Below, in pieces: positions 35,376 to 45,826 of a DNA stretch of 64,000 nt; within the stretch, counting starts at the first letter, position 1, and each line of letters opens with the position of its first letter. The notes beneath the pieces were generated by a model that saw nothing but the letters and a program-made list of their open reading frames with translations, was not told the origin of the DNA and did not search any database. The DNA lies in contig NZ_SLXB01000010.1 in the NCBI RefSeq assembly GCF_004342845.1, positions 38,315-102,314 of the forward strand, written 5' to 3'. The DNA is from Prevotella heparinolytica. GTDB lineage: Bacteria > Bacteroidota > Bacteroidia > Bacteroidales > Bacteroidaceae. The position numbers were made by a program, and so were the translations under genes.

Positions 35376-37738
35376 TGATTATTTTCTATGGAATTCACTT
35401 CTTTTCCGAAAATCCTGAACTTGTGGAACAGCACCGGCGTAATACACAAATCGGCCACGAGCGCCGAAAGAATACCTGCAACCGAAAGTATCCCCATGTG
35501 CATGAATGATACACTCTCGGAAGTGGTATAGATGGCAAAGTTCACTGTGATAATGACGCTGGTAAGCACCAACGGCGTGCCCACGATACGGAACGACCGC
35601 AGAATGGACGAGCGGTAGTTGCGCTGTCTGTCGAATTCCAAATGCCCGTGGTTGATGAAATGGATGGTGTCGTCCACCGCCAATCCTAAAATCATGGGCA
35701 TGATGGTAGCTGTCATCATATCAAGCGGATAGTCCATCCAGCCCATCAGTCCTCCCACCACAATTGCCGGAGTAATATTGGGAATCAAGCCTATCAGCCC
35801 TATGCGCACACTGCCGAAGACAATCATCATCAGCATCCCGATGATGAGCAGGGCTATCACAAACGAGTATAGCTGTCCACGCGCCACGTATTGCATCATC
35901 ACCGTGAACTGCGGAATGCTGCCCACTGTGGTCACCGTAGCTTCGGGATAAAGCCTCCGGGCGCATGCAACGATATCCTCCAGCTCGCGCTCGGCCTCAC
36001 CGGAATTATAATCGTTCAGCTCCACCATCAGGCGCAGGCGGCGATATTCGTAGTCCACCCAATACTCCCCCTCGCTGCCGCCCGCATTTTCATAGAGCAG
36101 CAGCAGTTGCGCCACCTCGTCCGCATTGTCGGGAACAGTATAAAAAGCCGCATCACCATCGTGCAGTGTCTGATTCAGGTCTTTGAGGATGTTCAGCACC
36201 GAAGAAGTGCGCTTGGTGAGCGGATAGCGTGAGGCATGTTGCGCTAACGAATCGAGCCTGACAAGCGCAGCGGGAGATTTGCTCATCCCGTCTTCAGGAA
36301 ACTCTATCATCACATCGTAGGTATATATCGAACCAAGTTCGCTCTCACTTATCTCAAGCAGGTTCCTCACGTATGCTACTCTCCGTCCCATGGTGCGCTC
36401 AATATCGAATGCCGTTTCTATTTTCATGAGTTGATAGATGAGAACGGCCATCAGCAGACCTGCCACCCACAAAATGAGCGTGCCTCGGCGCAAAACTCCG
36501 GCACCGAAAGCCTCTAATCTGCAATCCATCCATCGCCCGCCAGCCTCTTGCAGTTTCTCATTCGGCTTGCCGTCCCGTCCGAAGCTCAGCAAAGCGGGCA
36601 TTATCGTAATGGTGATGAAGAAAGAAAACAGTACGCAGAGAGAGGCCGCTATGCCGATGAAACGCATTGGCTGCATGGGAATGGCAAGGAATGACAGCAA
36701 TGCCGCAAACGTAGTGAGTGCGCTGAAGAGCACCGGCCACCCCATCTCGCCTATGGTTTCCTCCACCGCCAAACACCGCTGCCCATGCGTCAGGAACCTC
36801 CGTTTGAAGAAAGAGTATACGTGAATGTTGTAGGCCACCGCCACGGCAAAAGTCAGCAGCATGGGAATCAACATCATGCCGCTGTCGATGGTGAGCCGGA
36901 AATATCCTAAAATGCCATAAGCCATGACAATGGCACCTACGGCGGTAAGCGGCGGTACCACCACCCCTCTGAAAGAGCGTGTGACAAGCAGTAACACTAT
37001 GATAGAGAACAGTGTGGCAAGCCCCATCACGCGAGGCATCTCCTTACCCACCCACTCCATTTTAGCAAAGGTAACATAGGGTAGCCCGGTTCCTTTAGGG
37101 TGTATGCGGGCATACCGTTCTTTGGTTATAATGCGCTCCAATTCTCTGCCCGTAAGCATTTCGGGAGAAACGGAACCTTTGCCTTTATTCCATACCGAAT
37201 CCTCAGGAAAGGGTCTCAGTTTAAGGAAAATCCATGTCAGCCTGCCATCTTGCGAAACGAGCCGATCGGCAATGTATGGCTTCTGAAAGGCTTTCCGCCG
37301 GATTTCGGCCAATCCGTCTTCGTCGGACGGAATCGTTTCGGGCACAATCTGCTCAATAGTCATTCCATCCTCGCTACCCACCATAAACTCTATGTCTGTG
37401 ATGGAAGTTATCTTGTCGGCGTACGAAAGGCTGTCGAGCAGTTCGTTGGACAACTCGCGGATGAGTTCAAGGTTCGCTTTCGTAAACGTATTGTCGCACC
37501 GTGTGAGGACAGCCACAAAATTGTCATTTCCGAATATCTCTTTAAACTCATCGGTTTTCACAAGCATCGGGTCGTCTTCGAGAAAATAATCGTTCCACGA
37601 AGAACTGATGTTGAGGTAACGCAAACCGGCGAAACTTATGCCTAACAGCAAAACAAACAGCCCCAAGACGAGCCGGCGTCTTTTCACAATCCATTTGCCT
37701 CTCCGGGCAAACCAGCAGTTGATTTTTTCGATGTTCAT
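35372..37738 (-). CDS. RND-superfamily permease, MMPL/HpnN type
   Basis: 788 residues with two halves, each with one TM helix, a large periplasmic loop and five more TM helices, the layout of MMPL-type RND proteins (shorter than the ~1040 residues of AcrB). [20 protein letters not shown] and [20 protein letters not shown] are the TM4 regions; the second contains the DD pair expected for proton relay. MMPL permeases often move lipids or hydrophobic molecules. First gene of a three-gene operon with a LolA-like protein and a barrel. A terminator-like hairpin sits 51 bp upstream in the leader. Confidence 0.85.
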   Translation of the reverse strand: MNIEKINCWFARRGKWIVKRRRLVLGLFVLLLGISFAGLRYLNISSSWNDYFLEDDPMLVKTDEFKEIFGNDNFVAVLTRCDNTFTKANLELIRELSNELLDSLSYADKITSITDIEFMVGSEDGMTIEQIVPETIPSDEDGLAEIRRKAFQKPYIADRLVSQDGRLTWIFLKLRPFPEDSVWNKGKGSVSPEMLTGRELERIITKERYARIHPKGTGLPYVTFAKMEWVGKEMPRVMGLATLFSIIVLLLVTRSFRGVVVPPLTAVGAIVMAYGILGYFRLTIDSGMMLIPMLLTFAVAVAYNIHVYSFFKRRFLTHGQRCLAVEETIGEMGWPVLFSALTTFAALLSFLAIPMQPMRFIGIAASLCVLFSFFITITIMPALLSFGRDGKPNEKLQEAGGRWMDCRLEAFGAGVLRRGTLILWVAGLLMAVLIYQLMKIETAFDIERTMGRRVAYVRNLLEISESELGSIYTYDVMIEFPEDGMSKSPAALVRLDSLAQHASRYPLTKRTSSVLNILKDLNQTLHDGDAAFYTVPDNADEVAQLLLLYENAGGSEGEYWVDYEYRRLRLMVELNDYNSGEAERELEDIVACARRLYPEATVTTVGSIPQFTVMMQYVARGQLYSFVIALLIIGMLMMIVFGSVRIGLIGLIPNITPAIVVGGLMGWMDYPLDMMTATIMPMILGLAVDDTIHFINHGHLEFDRQRNYRSSILRSFRIVGTPLVLTSVIITVNFAIYTTSESVSFMHMGILSVAGILSALVADLCITPVLFHKFRIFGKEVNSIENNQ

Positions 37739-37788
37739 ACTTAATTGATGTTTTTAAAAAAGAACAAGTTTTCGTTTTGTTCAAAAAA

Positions 37789-37827
37789 AACGAAGCGAGC
37801 CGCTCTTTTCGGGCGGCTCGCTTCGTT
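37789..37827 (-). terminator. Terminator-like hairpin in the leader of the RND operon
   Basis: Perfect 15-bp arms (37789-37803 and 37813-37827, AACGAAGCGAGCCGC) with a 9-nt loop. On the minus strand the stem is followed by a run of eight T, so it is a full intrinsic terminator pointing at the RND operon, whose start codon is 51 bp further on. No minus-strand gene lies upstream in the 300-bp gap to pyrH. It could be an attenuator or the end of a small RNA. Confidence 0.7.
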
Positions 37828-38088
37828 GAATGATAATATGATGATGTATTCTAAATGCCTCATATAGAATTCGGTTATACAGTTTTTTTTGATATGAGAG
37901 TAATATACCTTTATTCTCGGATGCAAATTTCGTAATGTATCAGCACCGATACAATACCTTAAAATAGTGATTTTTCATTAAGCTCTCATAATCAATGGTT
38001 ATAAATTCTCTCCCTTCCATATCAAAATTTAATTGCAGTGGAAGATAAAAAAATGGACAAGTTCATTTTTTATGCACTCTGTTTGCAT

Positions 38089-38096
38089 TATCTTTG
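38089..38096 (+). promoter_or_regulatory. -7 promoter element of pyrH
   Basis: TATCTTTG fits TAnnTTTG and lies 29 bp before the ATG. A T-rich stretch at 38066-38071 stands roughly where a -33 element would be. Confidence 0.6.
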
Positions 38097-38125
38097 CCGA
38101 AACAGAGAAACAAACTTAAAGAATT

Positions 38126-38836
38126 ATGGCAACATACAAAAGAATCTTGCTGAAACTCAGCGGCGAAAGCCTGATGGGAGAAAAGCAGTACGGCATCGAC
38201 GAGAAACGCCTTGCCGAATATGCAGCGCAAATCAAGGAAATACATGGAATGGGCATACAGATAGGCATCGTTATCGGCGGCGGAAATATCTTCCGGGGGC
38301 TGAGCGGTGCCAACAAGGGCTTCGACCGTGTGAAAGGCGACCAGATGGGAATGCTGGCAACCGTCATCAACAGCCTTGCACTAAGTTCTGCGCTGGTGGC
38401 TGCCGGCGTGAAGGCCCGTGTGCTCACCGCCGTGCGCATGGAGCCTATCGGCGAGTTCTACAATAAATGGAAAGCCATTGAATGTATGGAAGCCGGCGAA
38501 GTGGTCATCATGTCGGCCGGAACGGGCAACCCGTTCTTCACTACCGACACAGGCTCCAGTTTGCGAGGCATCGAGATAGAAGCCGACGTGATGCTGAAAG
38601 GAACACGAGTGGACGGTATCTATACCTCCGATCCGGAAAAAGACCCCACCGCCACCAAATTCCACGACATCACCTACGACGAAGTGCTGAGGCGCGGACT
38701 CAAAGTGATGGACCTCACCGCCACCTGCATGTGCAAGGAGAACAATCTCCCCATCATCGTATTCGACATGGACACCGTGGGCAACCTGAAGAAAGTGATG
38801 CAAGGCGAAGAAATAGGCACACTGGTACATAATTAA
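38126..38836 (+). CDS. pyrH: UMP kinase
   Basis: 236 residues, full length. The amino-acid-kinase fold is clear: ILLKLSGESLMG at the start, GIVIGGGNIFRG (phosphate loop) near 47-58, GTGNPFFTTDTGSSLRGIEI in the middle and LKVMDLTATCMC near the end. It makes UDP from UMP for pyrimidine, sugar-nucleotide and RNA synthesis. As in many bacteria it is followed by frr, here with a separate promoter element between them. Confidence 0.96.
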   Translation: MATYKRILLKLSGESLMGEKQYGIDEKRLAEYAAQIKEIHGMGIQIGIVIGGGNIFRGLSGANKGFDRVKGDQMGMLATVINSLALSSALVAAGVKARVLTAVRMEPIGEFYNKWKAIECMEAGEVVIMSAGTGNPFFTTDTGSSLRGIEIEADVMLKGTRVDGIYTSDPEKDPTATKFHDITYDEVLRRGLKVMDLTATCMCKENNLPIIVFDMDTVGNLKKVMQGEEIGTLVHN

Positions 38837-38849
38837 ACCCGAAATTAAT

Positions 38850-38857
38850 TATATTTG
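38850..38857 (+). promoter_or_regulatory. -7 promoter element of frr
   Basis: TATATTTG lies 39 bp before the frr ATG in the 60-bp pyrH-frr gap, so frr can be transcribed on its own. Confidence 0.5.
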
Positions 38858-38896
38858 CACAGTTTCAAACCAAAGCAACCTCAAAACAGAAACAAT

Positions 38897-39457
38897 ATGA
38901 GAGACGTAAAAGAAATCTTAGACGAAGCGCAAGAGAAAATGGATATGGCAGTGATGTATCTGGAAGAAGCACTGGTACACATCCGCGCAGGCAAAGCTGA
39001 TACCCGTTTGCTGGACGGCATCCGTGTAGATTCTTACGGCAGTATGGTGCCCATCAACAACGTGGCGGCCGTGACTACTCCCGATGCACGCAGCATCGCC
39101 ATCAAGCCTTGGGACAAAAGCATGTTCCGCCCCATCGAAAAAGCCATCATCGACTCCAACCTCGGCATCATGCCCGAAAACAACGGCGAGATTATCCGCA
39201 TCGGCATCCCACCGCTGACCGAGGAACGCCGCAAGCAGCTGGCCAAGCAATGCAAAGGCGAAGGCGAAACAGCCAAAGTGAGTGTGCGCAACGCCCGTCG
39301 CGACGCCATCGACGCCTTGAAAAAGTCCGTGAAAGAAGGTTTGGCAGAAGATGCCCAGAAAGGCGGTGAGGAAAAGCTGCAAAAGATTCATGATAAGTAC
39401 ATCAAGCAGATGGACGACATGCTGGCAACCAAAGACAAGGAAATAATGACAGTATAA
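38897..39457 (+). CDS. frr: Ribosome recycling factor
   Basis: 186 residues from the ATG at 38897 (MRDVKEILDEAQEKM); the open frame from 38855 runs through the promoter and is rejected. LVHIRAGKADTRLLDGIRVD is the conserved block at the hinge, followed by IPPLTEERRKQLAKQ and VRNARRDAIDALKKS in the long helical bundle. The protein splits post-termination ribosomes together with EF-G. It is followed by a strong terminator. Confidence 0.96.
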   Translation: MRDVKEILDEAQEKMDMAVMYLEEALVHIRAGKADTRLLDGIRVDSYGSMVPINNVAAVTTPDARSIAIKPWDKSMFRPIEKAIIDSNLGIMPENNGEIIRIGIPPLTEERRKQLAKQCKGEGETAKVSVRNARRDAIDALKKSVKEGLAEDAQKGGEEKLQKIHDKYIKQMDDMLATKDKEIMTV

Positions 39458-39464
39458 AAAACAG

Positions 39465-39510
39465 GTGGAAAGGCGGAAGCGGAAATCTATTTTCTTTCTC
39501 GCCTTTCCAC
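39465..39510 (+). terminator. Hairpin terminator after frr
   Basis: GTGGAAAGGCG (39465-39475) pairs with CGCCTTTCCAC (39500-39510) perfectly, 8 bp after the stop of frr and just upstream of rsgA. Confidence 0.65.
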
Positions 39511-39528
39511 TTTCAACTCTGAGCTAAT

Positions 39529-40461
39529 TTGAAGGGACTTGTAATCAGAAACACCGGAAGCTGGTACTTGGTACACACCGACGACGGCAAGGATGTGGAG
39601 TGTAAGATCAAAGGCAACTTCCGCCTGAAAGGCATACGCAGCACCAATCCCGTGGCTGTGGGCGACCGTGTGCAGATCATCCTGAATCAAGAAGGCACGG
39701 CCTTTATAAGCGAAATAGAAGACCGGAAGAATTACATCATCCGCCGGGCATCCAACCTCTCCAAGCAATCGCATATCCTCGCAGCCAATCTCGACCAGTG
39801 CATGCTGATAGTGACTGTGAACTATCCGGAGACCTCCACCACTTTCATCGACCGTTTTCTGGCCTCGGCCGAGGCCTACCGTGTGCCGGTGCGGCTCATC
39901 TTCAACAAAACAGACGCCTATAATGAAGAAGAGCTTCACTATATGGACGCACTTATCAACCTCTACACCACCATCGGCTATCGCTGTTTCAAGGTGTCGG
40001 CCCGAGAGGGCACAGGCGTCGACCTCCTTAAAGAGGAACTCAAAGAACGTGTAACGCTTTTCTCCGGACACTCCGGTGTGGGCAAGTCTACGCTCATCAA
40101 TGCCCTCCTGCCCGACTTGGACATCAAGACCGGCGAGATATCCTCGTATCACAACAAGGGGATGCACACCACTACCTTCTCCGAAATGTTTCCGGTGCCG
40201 GGAAACGGATACCTCATCGACACTCCGGGCATCAAAGGATTCGGCACTTTCGATATGGAGGAAGAAGAAATAGGGCACTATTTCCCGGAGATATTCAAGA
40301 CTTCCGCCGGTTGCCGCTATGGCAACTGTACCCATCGCCACGAACCGGGATGTGCCGTTCGAAAAGCCGTGGAAGAGCATCTGATCAGCGAATCACGCTA
40401 CGCTTCTTACCTGAACATGCTGGAAGACAAAGAAGAAGGAAAGTACAGGGCTGCCTATTAA
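39529..40461 (+). CDS. rsgA: Ribosome small subunit-dependent GTPase (UUG start)
   Basis: 310 residues. An OB-fold is followed by a circularly permuted GTPase: NKTD (G4) near 125 precedes [14 protein letters not shown] (G1) near 181 and DTPGIKGFG (G3) near 230. The C-terminal zinc site is [14 protein letters not shown]. RsgA checks late 30S maturation. The initiator is TTG at 39529: [15 protein letters not shown] is where the family begins, and no ATG or GTG fits. A UUG start may keep expression low. Confidence 0.93.
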   Translation: MKGLVIRNTGSWYLVHTDDGKDVECKIKGNFRLKGIRSTNPVAVGDRVQIILNQEGTAFISEIEDRKNYIIRRASNLSKQSHILAANLDQCMLIVTVNYPETSTTFIDRFLASAEAYRVPVRLIFNKTDAYNEEELHYMDALINLYTTIGYRCFKVSAREGTGVDLLKEELKERVTLFSGHSGVGKSTLINALLPDLDIKTGEISSYHNKGMHTTTFSEMFPVPGNGYLIDTPGIKGFGTFDMEEEEIGHYFPEIFKTSAGCRYGNCTHRHEPGCAVRKAVEEHLISESRYASYLNMLEDKEEGKYRAAY

Positions 40462-40563
40462 GTGCCGGCCTCCCCACCCTCTTATTCAACCGGAAAAGCC
40501 GACGCCTACCTAAATTTCCCCCTATAAAGCCAATTATTCCCCCTTCGGCTTCTTGTTTCTCCT

Positions 40564-40571
40564 TATTTTTG
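40564..40571 (+). promoter_or_regulatory. -7 promoter element of the pectate lyase gene
   Basis: TATTTTTG matches TAnnTTTG and lies 38 bp before the ATG at 40610. Confidence 0.5.
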
Positions 40572-40609
40572 TATTCGACTAAGAATCTCTTATAAAGAAA
40601 GGAAAGATC

Positions 40610-41722
40610 ATGAAACGAATTATTCTGTATTGCGCCTTTCTCGCCGGCATGGTCGGAACCAAAGCGCAAGAAACCGCAACGACCTACAAAGATAAACAGC
40701 CTTACAAAAGTTGGGTAAGGATGGCTGCGAAACTGGACGATGACTTCTTCAAGACCGCTGAGGCCATACGCATTGCCGACAATGTATTGCTATATCAGCA
40801 TACCACCGGCGGATGGCCGAAGAACGTCTACATGCCTGCCGAATTATCACCGAAAGAGCTGGAGGATGTGCTCCATGCCAAAGACGACGTAAACGAAAGC
40901 ACGATAGACAACAGCGCCACCAGCACGGAGATACGCTATCTTTCACGCACTTATCTGGCCACGCAGATAGAGAAATACAGAGATGCAGCCATCGAGGGCA
41001 TACGCTACATCCTGAAGTCGCAGTATGCCAATGGAGGTTTCCCGCAATTCTGGCCGCGCTCCAAAGGTTACTATACCCACATCACCTACAACGACAATGC
41101 AATGATAAACGTGATGAAGCTGCTGCGCGAAGTCTACGAAAAGCAGGCGCCTTATACTTTCGTCACTGACAGCCTGTGCCGGCAAGCCCGCGCAGCCTTC
41201 AATAAAGGAGTGGAGTGCATCCTGAAAACACAAGTCCGTCGCAACGGGAAACTCACCGTATGGTGCGCCCAGCACGATGAACACACGCTGGCTCCGGCCA
41301 AAGCCCGTGCCTACGAATTGCCTTCATTGAGCGGTGCCGAATCGGACGACATCATCCTGCTGCTGATGTCCATCCCCCAACCCTCCAAGGAAATCGTCAC
41401 TGCCGTAGAAGCAGCCGCAGATTGGCTCAAGGAGAGCAAGATCGTCGGCATGAAGCAAGAGAGCTTCATCAACAGCCAAGGTAAGAAAGATTATCGCATG
41501 GTTCCCTGTTCACAGGATGATGCCGATTGCCCCGCGCTTTGGGCACGCTTCTATACGCTGGAAGATAATCGTCCTTTCTTCTGCGACCGCGACGGCGTGA
41601 AGCGCTTCGACATCTCCGAGATAGGTTACGAACGGCGCAACGGTTACAGTTGGTTTAACGATGGTGGGCAAAAAGTGCTGAAAAAATATGAGAAGTGGAA
41701 AAAGACACTGAACAAGAAATAA
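40610..41722 (+). CDS. pelA: Pectate lyase, polysaccharide lyase family 10
   Basis: 370 residues with a signal peptide ending near GTKAQE. The PL10 (alpha/alpha)3 toroid is recognisable: LLYQHTTGGWPKNVYMPAEL, STIDNSATSTEIRYLSRTY, YANGGFPQFWPRSKGYYTHI and WCAQHDEHTLAPAKARAYEL. These hold the acidic residues for Ca2+ and the arginine that acts as base in PL10. It cleaves polygalacturonate by beta-elimination. It stands alone here without SusC/D or other CAZymes, so it may serve in the periplasm after import. Confidence 0.9.
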   Translation: MKRIILYCAFLAGMVGTKAQETATTYKDKQPYKSWVRMAAKLDDDFFKTAEAIRIADNVLLYQHTTGGWPKNVYMPAELSPKELEDVLHAKDDVNESTIDNSATSTEIRYLSRTYLATQIEKYRDAAIEGIRYILKSQYANGGFPQFWPRSKGYYTHITYNDNAMINVMKLLREVYEKQAPYTFVTDSLCRQARAAFNKGVECILKTQVRRNGKLTVWCAQHDEHTLAPAKARAYELPSLSGAESDDIILLLMSIPQPSKEIVTAVEAAADWLKESKIVGMKQESFINSQGKKDYRMVPCSQDDADCPALWARFYTLEDNRPFFCDRDGVKRFDISEIGYERRNGYSWFNDGGQKVLKKYEKWKKTLNKK

Positions 41723-41734
41723 GGAGGCTGTCCC

Positions 41735-41888
41735 TTAAGTGTGGGGACTCCTTCCCCAAAGTGTGGGAAGAGCTTCCTTAAAGTGTGAGCTTATACCTGC
41801 CAAAGTGTGGGATTACGACCCGCCAAGTGTGGGCTTGCAACCCATAAAGTGTGGGAGCACGATGACGGAAGTGAAAAGAGACAAACTT
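41735..41888. repeat. Tandem array of seven 22-bp imperfect repeats with internal dyads
   Basis: AAGTGTGG-like cores recur at exact 22-bp steps (G of AAGTG at 41739, 41761, 41783, 41805, 41827, 41849 and 41871, the last diverged). The variable part of several units is a dyad: TGGGG-n7-CCCCA, GGAAG-AG-CTTCC, GGG-n7-CCC and TGGG-n7-CCCA. It fills the gap between the ends of pelA (+) and fumarase (-). About 80 bp remain without other signals. Confidence 0.85.
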
Positions 41889-41965
41889 TCTAAGTCGACC
41901 TCCCCCGACCTGTCGTTCGGTGGGGGAGGTAACAACATATGGAAAAGCCTGTTATAATGACAGGG

Positions 41966-43603
41966 TTACTTGCTGCAATTCCAAGGCTTCAACTGTTTGA
42001 AGAAGTCATTCCCCTTATCATCTACCAGAATAAATGCCGGGAAGTTTTCCACTTCAATCTTCCAGATAGCCTCCATGCCCAGCTCGGGATATTCCACACA
42101 TTCAATGCTCTTGATGTTGTTCTGCGCCAAGATAGCAGCAGGACCACCGATAGAGCCGAGGTAGAAGCCGCCATACTTCTGGCAAGCATCCGTCACCTGC
42201 TGGCTGCGATTACCCTTGGCAAGCATGATCATGCTGCCGCCGTGGCTTTGGAACAACTCTACGTAAGAGTCCATACGTCCGGCCGTAGTCGGGCCCATGG
42301 AACCGCAAGCCATGCCTTGAGGAGTTTTGGCAGGACCTGCATAGTAGATAGGATGATCCTTGATGTATTGCGGAAGGTCTTCTCCCTTATCCAAACGTTC
42401 TTTCAGTTTGGCATGCGCAATGTCGCGGCCCACGATGATGGTTCCGTTCAGCGATAGGCGGGTAGATACCGGATACTTGGTCAGTTCTTTCAATATCTCG
42501 GCCATCGGACGGTTCAGGTCAATCTTCACCACATCGCCCTCTCCTGCCTGACGGAGTTCTGCCGGAATCAGTTCGCCCGGATTACTGTCCAACTTCTCGA
42601 TCCAGATACCTTCTTTATTGATTTTACACTTGATGTTACGGTCGGCAGAGCAGGAAACACCCAATCCCACGGGACAAGAAGCACCGTGACGCGGCAAACG
42701 GATGATGCGTACGTCGTGGGCCATGTATTTACCGCCGAACTGTGCGCCGAGTCCTATCTTATGAGCCTCTGCCAACACTTCTTTTTCCAGCTCTACATCG
42801 CGGAAAGCACGGCCGAATTCATTGCCCGTAGTAGGCAGATTGTCGTAGAAACGGGTAGAAGCCAACTTCACCGTCAACAGATTCTTCTCGGCAGACGTAC
42901 CGCCGATGACGAATGCAATGTGATAAGGAGGACAGGCCGCAGTGCCCAGCGTCTTTATCTTCGAAATGAGAAAGGGAACAAGCGTCTCAGGGTTCAGAAT
43001 AGCCTTTGTCTCTTGATAGAGGTACGTCTTATTGGCCGAACCGCCGCCTTTGGTCACGCAAAGGAACTCATACTCCATGCCTTCCGTGGCTTCGATATCA
43101 ATCTGTGCCGGAAGGTTGCACTTCGTGTTCACTTCCTCATACATGGTGAGCGGAGCATTCTGGGAATAGCGGAGGTTTTCTTCCGTATAGGTCTTGTAAA
43201 CACCCAAAGAGAGAGCCTCTTCATCGCAATAGCCCGTCCACACCTGCTGTCCTTTTTCGCCATGGATAATGGCAGTACCCGTATCCTGGCAGAAAGGAAG
43301 CACGCCTTTAGACGCTACTTCGGCATTGCGCAAGAAAGTCAATGCCACATATTTATCATTATCGCTCGCTTCGGGGTCGCTCAAAATCTTGGCCACTTGC
43401 TCGTTGTGCGAACGGCGCAACATGAACGACACATCACGGAAAGCCGCGTTTGCCATAGCCGTCAGACCTTCTTTCTCAATCTTCAGGATGGGCTTTCCTT
43501 CAAACTCGCTTACTGAAACATAATCTTTCGTAAGCAGATAATACTCGGTAGTATCTTTCCCTTTCTCGAACATGGGCTGATACTTGAACGGAGGTGTTGC
43601 CAT
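41966..43603 (-). CDS. fumA: Fumarate hydratase class I (Fe-S, single chain)
   Basis: 545 residues, the one-chain class I form with N- and C-terminal parts joined. Cluster-binding cysteines are visible in [24 protein letters not shown] and [29 protein letters not shown] marks the C-terminal half. It interconverts fumarate and malate; in Bacteroides it serves the reductive branch that makes succinate and propionate. Class I enzymes are oxygen sensitive, fitting an anaerobe. A -7 promoter element lies about 38 bp upstream. Confidence 0.95.
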   Translation of the reverse strand: MATPPFKYQPMFEKGKDTTEYYLLTKDYVSVSEFEGKPILKIEKEGLTAMANAAFRDVSFMLRRSHNEQVAKILSDPEASDNDKYVALTFLRNAEVASKGVLPFCQDTGTAIIHGEKGQQVWTGYCDEEALSLGVYKTYTEENLRYSQNAPLTMYEEVNTKCNLPAQIDIEATEGMEYEFLCVTKGGGSANKTYLYQETKAILNPETLVPFLISKIKTLGTAACPPYHIAFVIGGTSAEKNLLTVKLASTRFYDNLPTTGNEFGRAFRDVELEKEVLAEAHKIGLGAQFGGKYMAHDVRIIRLPRHGASCPVGLGVSCSADRNIKCKINKEGIWIEKLDSNPGELIPAELRQAGEGDVVKIDLNRPMAEILKELTKYPVSTRLSLNGTIIVGRDIAHAKLKERLDKGEDLPQYIKDHPIYYAGPAKTPQGMACGSMGPTTAGRMDSYVELFQSHGGSMIMLAKGNRSQQVTDACQKYGGFYLGSIGGPAAILAQNNIKSIECVEYPELGMEAIWKIEVENFPAFILVDDKGNDFFKQLKPWNCSK

Positions 43604-43640
43604 AATTACTCGTTTATTTTTAAGTTAGTTAATCGCTGCA

Positions 43641-43648
43641 CAAAAGTA
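43641..43648 (-). promoter_or_regulatory. -7 promoter element of fumarase
   Basis: The minus strand reads TACTTTTG, matching TAnnTTTG, 38 bp before the start codon. No well-spaced -33 TTTG is seen. Confidence 0.5.
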
Positions 43649-43795
43649 GTGCGAACCAAACGGGAACAATCTCATGTATGTCATGCCTCGAATGTCGCTT
43701 ACTTTCACAAAGCAAAGGTAAGAACTATTATTGAAATATTTCTTTAATCAGAGTAAAAATGATGCCCTGCATCCGGAGAGAAGAGGCGCATTTGC

Positions 43796-45781
43796 CTACA
43801 TCACCTTTTTCATCCGTCCTATCAGTTCGTCGCCCAATGCCGTTTTCACCTCGATATGCTTCAGTACGGCCGTAACGAAAGGATTGCTTTCAAAGTCGCC
43901 ACGTACCTGCTCAAAGTCGAGTTCCTTTTCAAGGCGCGAGCCGTCAGCACCAAATCCGGTCATCGAAGCCAGCGAGAATTCTTTCTTGGCGTCTTCGTAA
44001 ACCATACGGTCCAGACCGACCACGGCTTCCTTCCACTTTTCTACGATGCGGACAATATCTTCCGCCGTCATCTGCTCCGGATGAATACCGTAAAATTCTT
44101 CCAGCTTTTCGTATGCCCACGTCCACTCATACGTATAATAGTTGGTATGCATCTTTTCAAACTCGGCGTTGATATACTTCAGCCGGTTCACCGCTCCCGA
44201 CTCAATGCCGTCTATCAAAGCGTCTATCTCGCTTTTCGGAGCAATCAGCCCGGAGATGTCCACCCACTCGCCGCTCCCCACAAGCGTATCGGGCTTCAAG
44301 CGGGCACGTATCTCTTCGTCGCTTTGAAAGCCAGTCCCTTCCAGACGTTTGATGACTGAATTTCCAAGAAACTTATGAATGGCAATCTCGTAGAACTTAA
44401 GTCCCTTGTTCAGTGCAGAGTTACGGATTTTTGCACTATGAAAAGAATAGATATCGGAAAGCTCTCCACTGGCATGGCGCAGGTTGAGCAACGTTTCCCG
44501 TCCCTTGAACATCTTCTGTACGGTGTAGGGACTGAGGAGATTGTAGTTAATGTAATCCAGTTTGTTGGTGTCAGTGCGTCCGTCACGCTTCGGCCATTTC
44601 TGTGCGTCACGGATAGTGCCCACACTACGCAGGTTGACACCCGGCACAAGATAGGTCGTATTGTTCTGTTCTATCAGATAGGAGAAAGGCAGATTCGAAG
44701 TATCAGAATGGTTGACGTGGCGCCCCATGACCAGGGAGAATGCCCCTACCCTTGCCGGCCACAAGATATACGAATCCGATGTGGTCTTCGCGCCACGTTC
44801 CAACGTTCCCTGATGAATAGGCCCCAGCTTATACATGTGGTTGCTCTGGTTGGATCCCGAACCGGCATTCATGAACGAGAACATACCGGCAATCAGCAAC
44901 GTGGACTTATGATGAGTAACCGTGAACGGCCCGGCAAAAATAGAACATGCCTCACCGTTTTCTCCCTGACAATTACTGAAGAACAGTGAGTCCGAAGCGG
45001 AATAATTATGTCCCAGCCGGCATGCTTGCCCAATGAAACAGCGACTCAGCATCGCCCCGTCATCAACATGCGAACCGGAAGAGATGATGAAGTCATCGCA
45101 AATCACCCCGTGCCCGATGTGCACCGGTGCCACTTCATTGCTGTTGATGCTCCCGTTATACAAGCGGCATGTTCCGCAAATGCGGCAATAGTCGCCCACA
45201 CGGACATTCTTGATGGAGCCGGTGTTCAATATCATCACATGGCTGCCTATGCTCCCCACGGCAGAAGCGTGCTTATTGGAATAGAAGTCTGTGATTTCTT
45301 TCATCCGTGCTATCAGTTCCGGACGATGGCGATAAAGAGCCATGATGTAAGCCTGATGCGCCGACAGCTTGTCACTGATAAGCACCTCGCGCCCTCCCGT
45401 CTCGTTCAGGACGGAGACTTCCACCCCGTTGCCGAACTTCGATACTCCGTCCACAAGGATAATATCCACATTCTCGATAAAAGTATCGTGGCCTATCTCG
45501 TAATTGGCAATGTAGTTCTGGATATTCTCAATGCAACAATTATCTCCCACGGTAACGTTATGCAACGTCACATGCCGCAGGCCGGAATGCTTCTTTATTC
45601 CTCCCGGCAAAGTAAATTCCGACCGGAACACTCCTAAACGCACCTCTCCCGAGAAACGGGTATGGTGCACGAACTCCGTTGCAAACTCTTCGACAACGGT
45701 CACTTTTTCCCAATCATCAGCCAGACACGACTGGCTTTTCAAACGAAGCACTTCGGCTTCGGTCAATTTTCTATAACTCAT
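43796..45781 (-). CDS. DUF4954 family protein with hexapeptide-repeat (left-handed beta-helix) core
   Basis: 661 residues. Irregular hexapeptide repeats cover about 60-330 (VTLHNVTVGDNCCIENI, IGSHVMILNTGSIKNVRVGD, MLSRCFIGQACRLGHNYSA), giving a left-handed beta-helix as in acyl- and nucleotidyl-transferases. The C-terminal 250 residues are helical (IDALIDGIESGAVNRLKYIN). The family is conserved in Bacteroidales and its reaction is not known; sugar-nucleotide or acyl transfer is suggested only by the fold. The gene is monocistronic or paired with hflX, 45 bp upstream on the same strand. Confidence 0.75.
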   Translation of the reverse strand: MSYRKLTEAEVLRLKSQSCLADDWEKVTVVEEFATEFVHHTRFSGEVRLGVFRSEFTLPGGIKKHSGLRHVTLHNVTVGDNCCIENIQNYIANYEIGHDTFIENVDIILVDGVSKFGNGVEVSVLNETGGREVLISDKLSAHQAYIMALYRHRPELIARMKEITDFYSNKHASAVGSIGSHVMILNTGSIKNVRVGDYCRICGTCRLYNGSINSNEVAPVHIGHGVICDDFIISSGSHVDDGAMLSRCFIGQACRLGHNYSASDSLFFSNCQGENGEACSIFAGPFTVTHHKSTLLIAGMFSFMNAGSGSNQSNHMYKLGPIHQGTLERGAKTTSDSYILWPARVGAFSLVMGRHVNHSDTSNLPFSYLIEQNNTTYLVPGVNLRSVGTIRDAQKWPKRDGRTDTNKLDYINYNLLSPYTVQKMFKGRETLLNLRHASGELSDIYSFHSAKIRNSALNKGLKFYEIAIHKFLGNSVIKRLEGTGFQSDEEIRARLKPDTLVGSGEWVDISGLIAPKSEIDALIDGIESGAVNRLKYINAEFEKMHTNYYTYEWTWAYEKLEEFYGIHPEQMTAEDIVRIVEKWKEAVVGLDRMVYEDAKKEFSLASMTGFGADGSRLEKELDFEQVRGDFESNPFVTAVLKHIEVKTALGDELIGRMKKVM

Positions 45782-45826
45782 ACGGATTTAATGAAAAAGG
45801 AAAGCTTCTTTTCAACTTTCCAAGGA

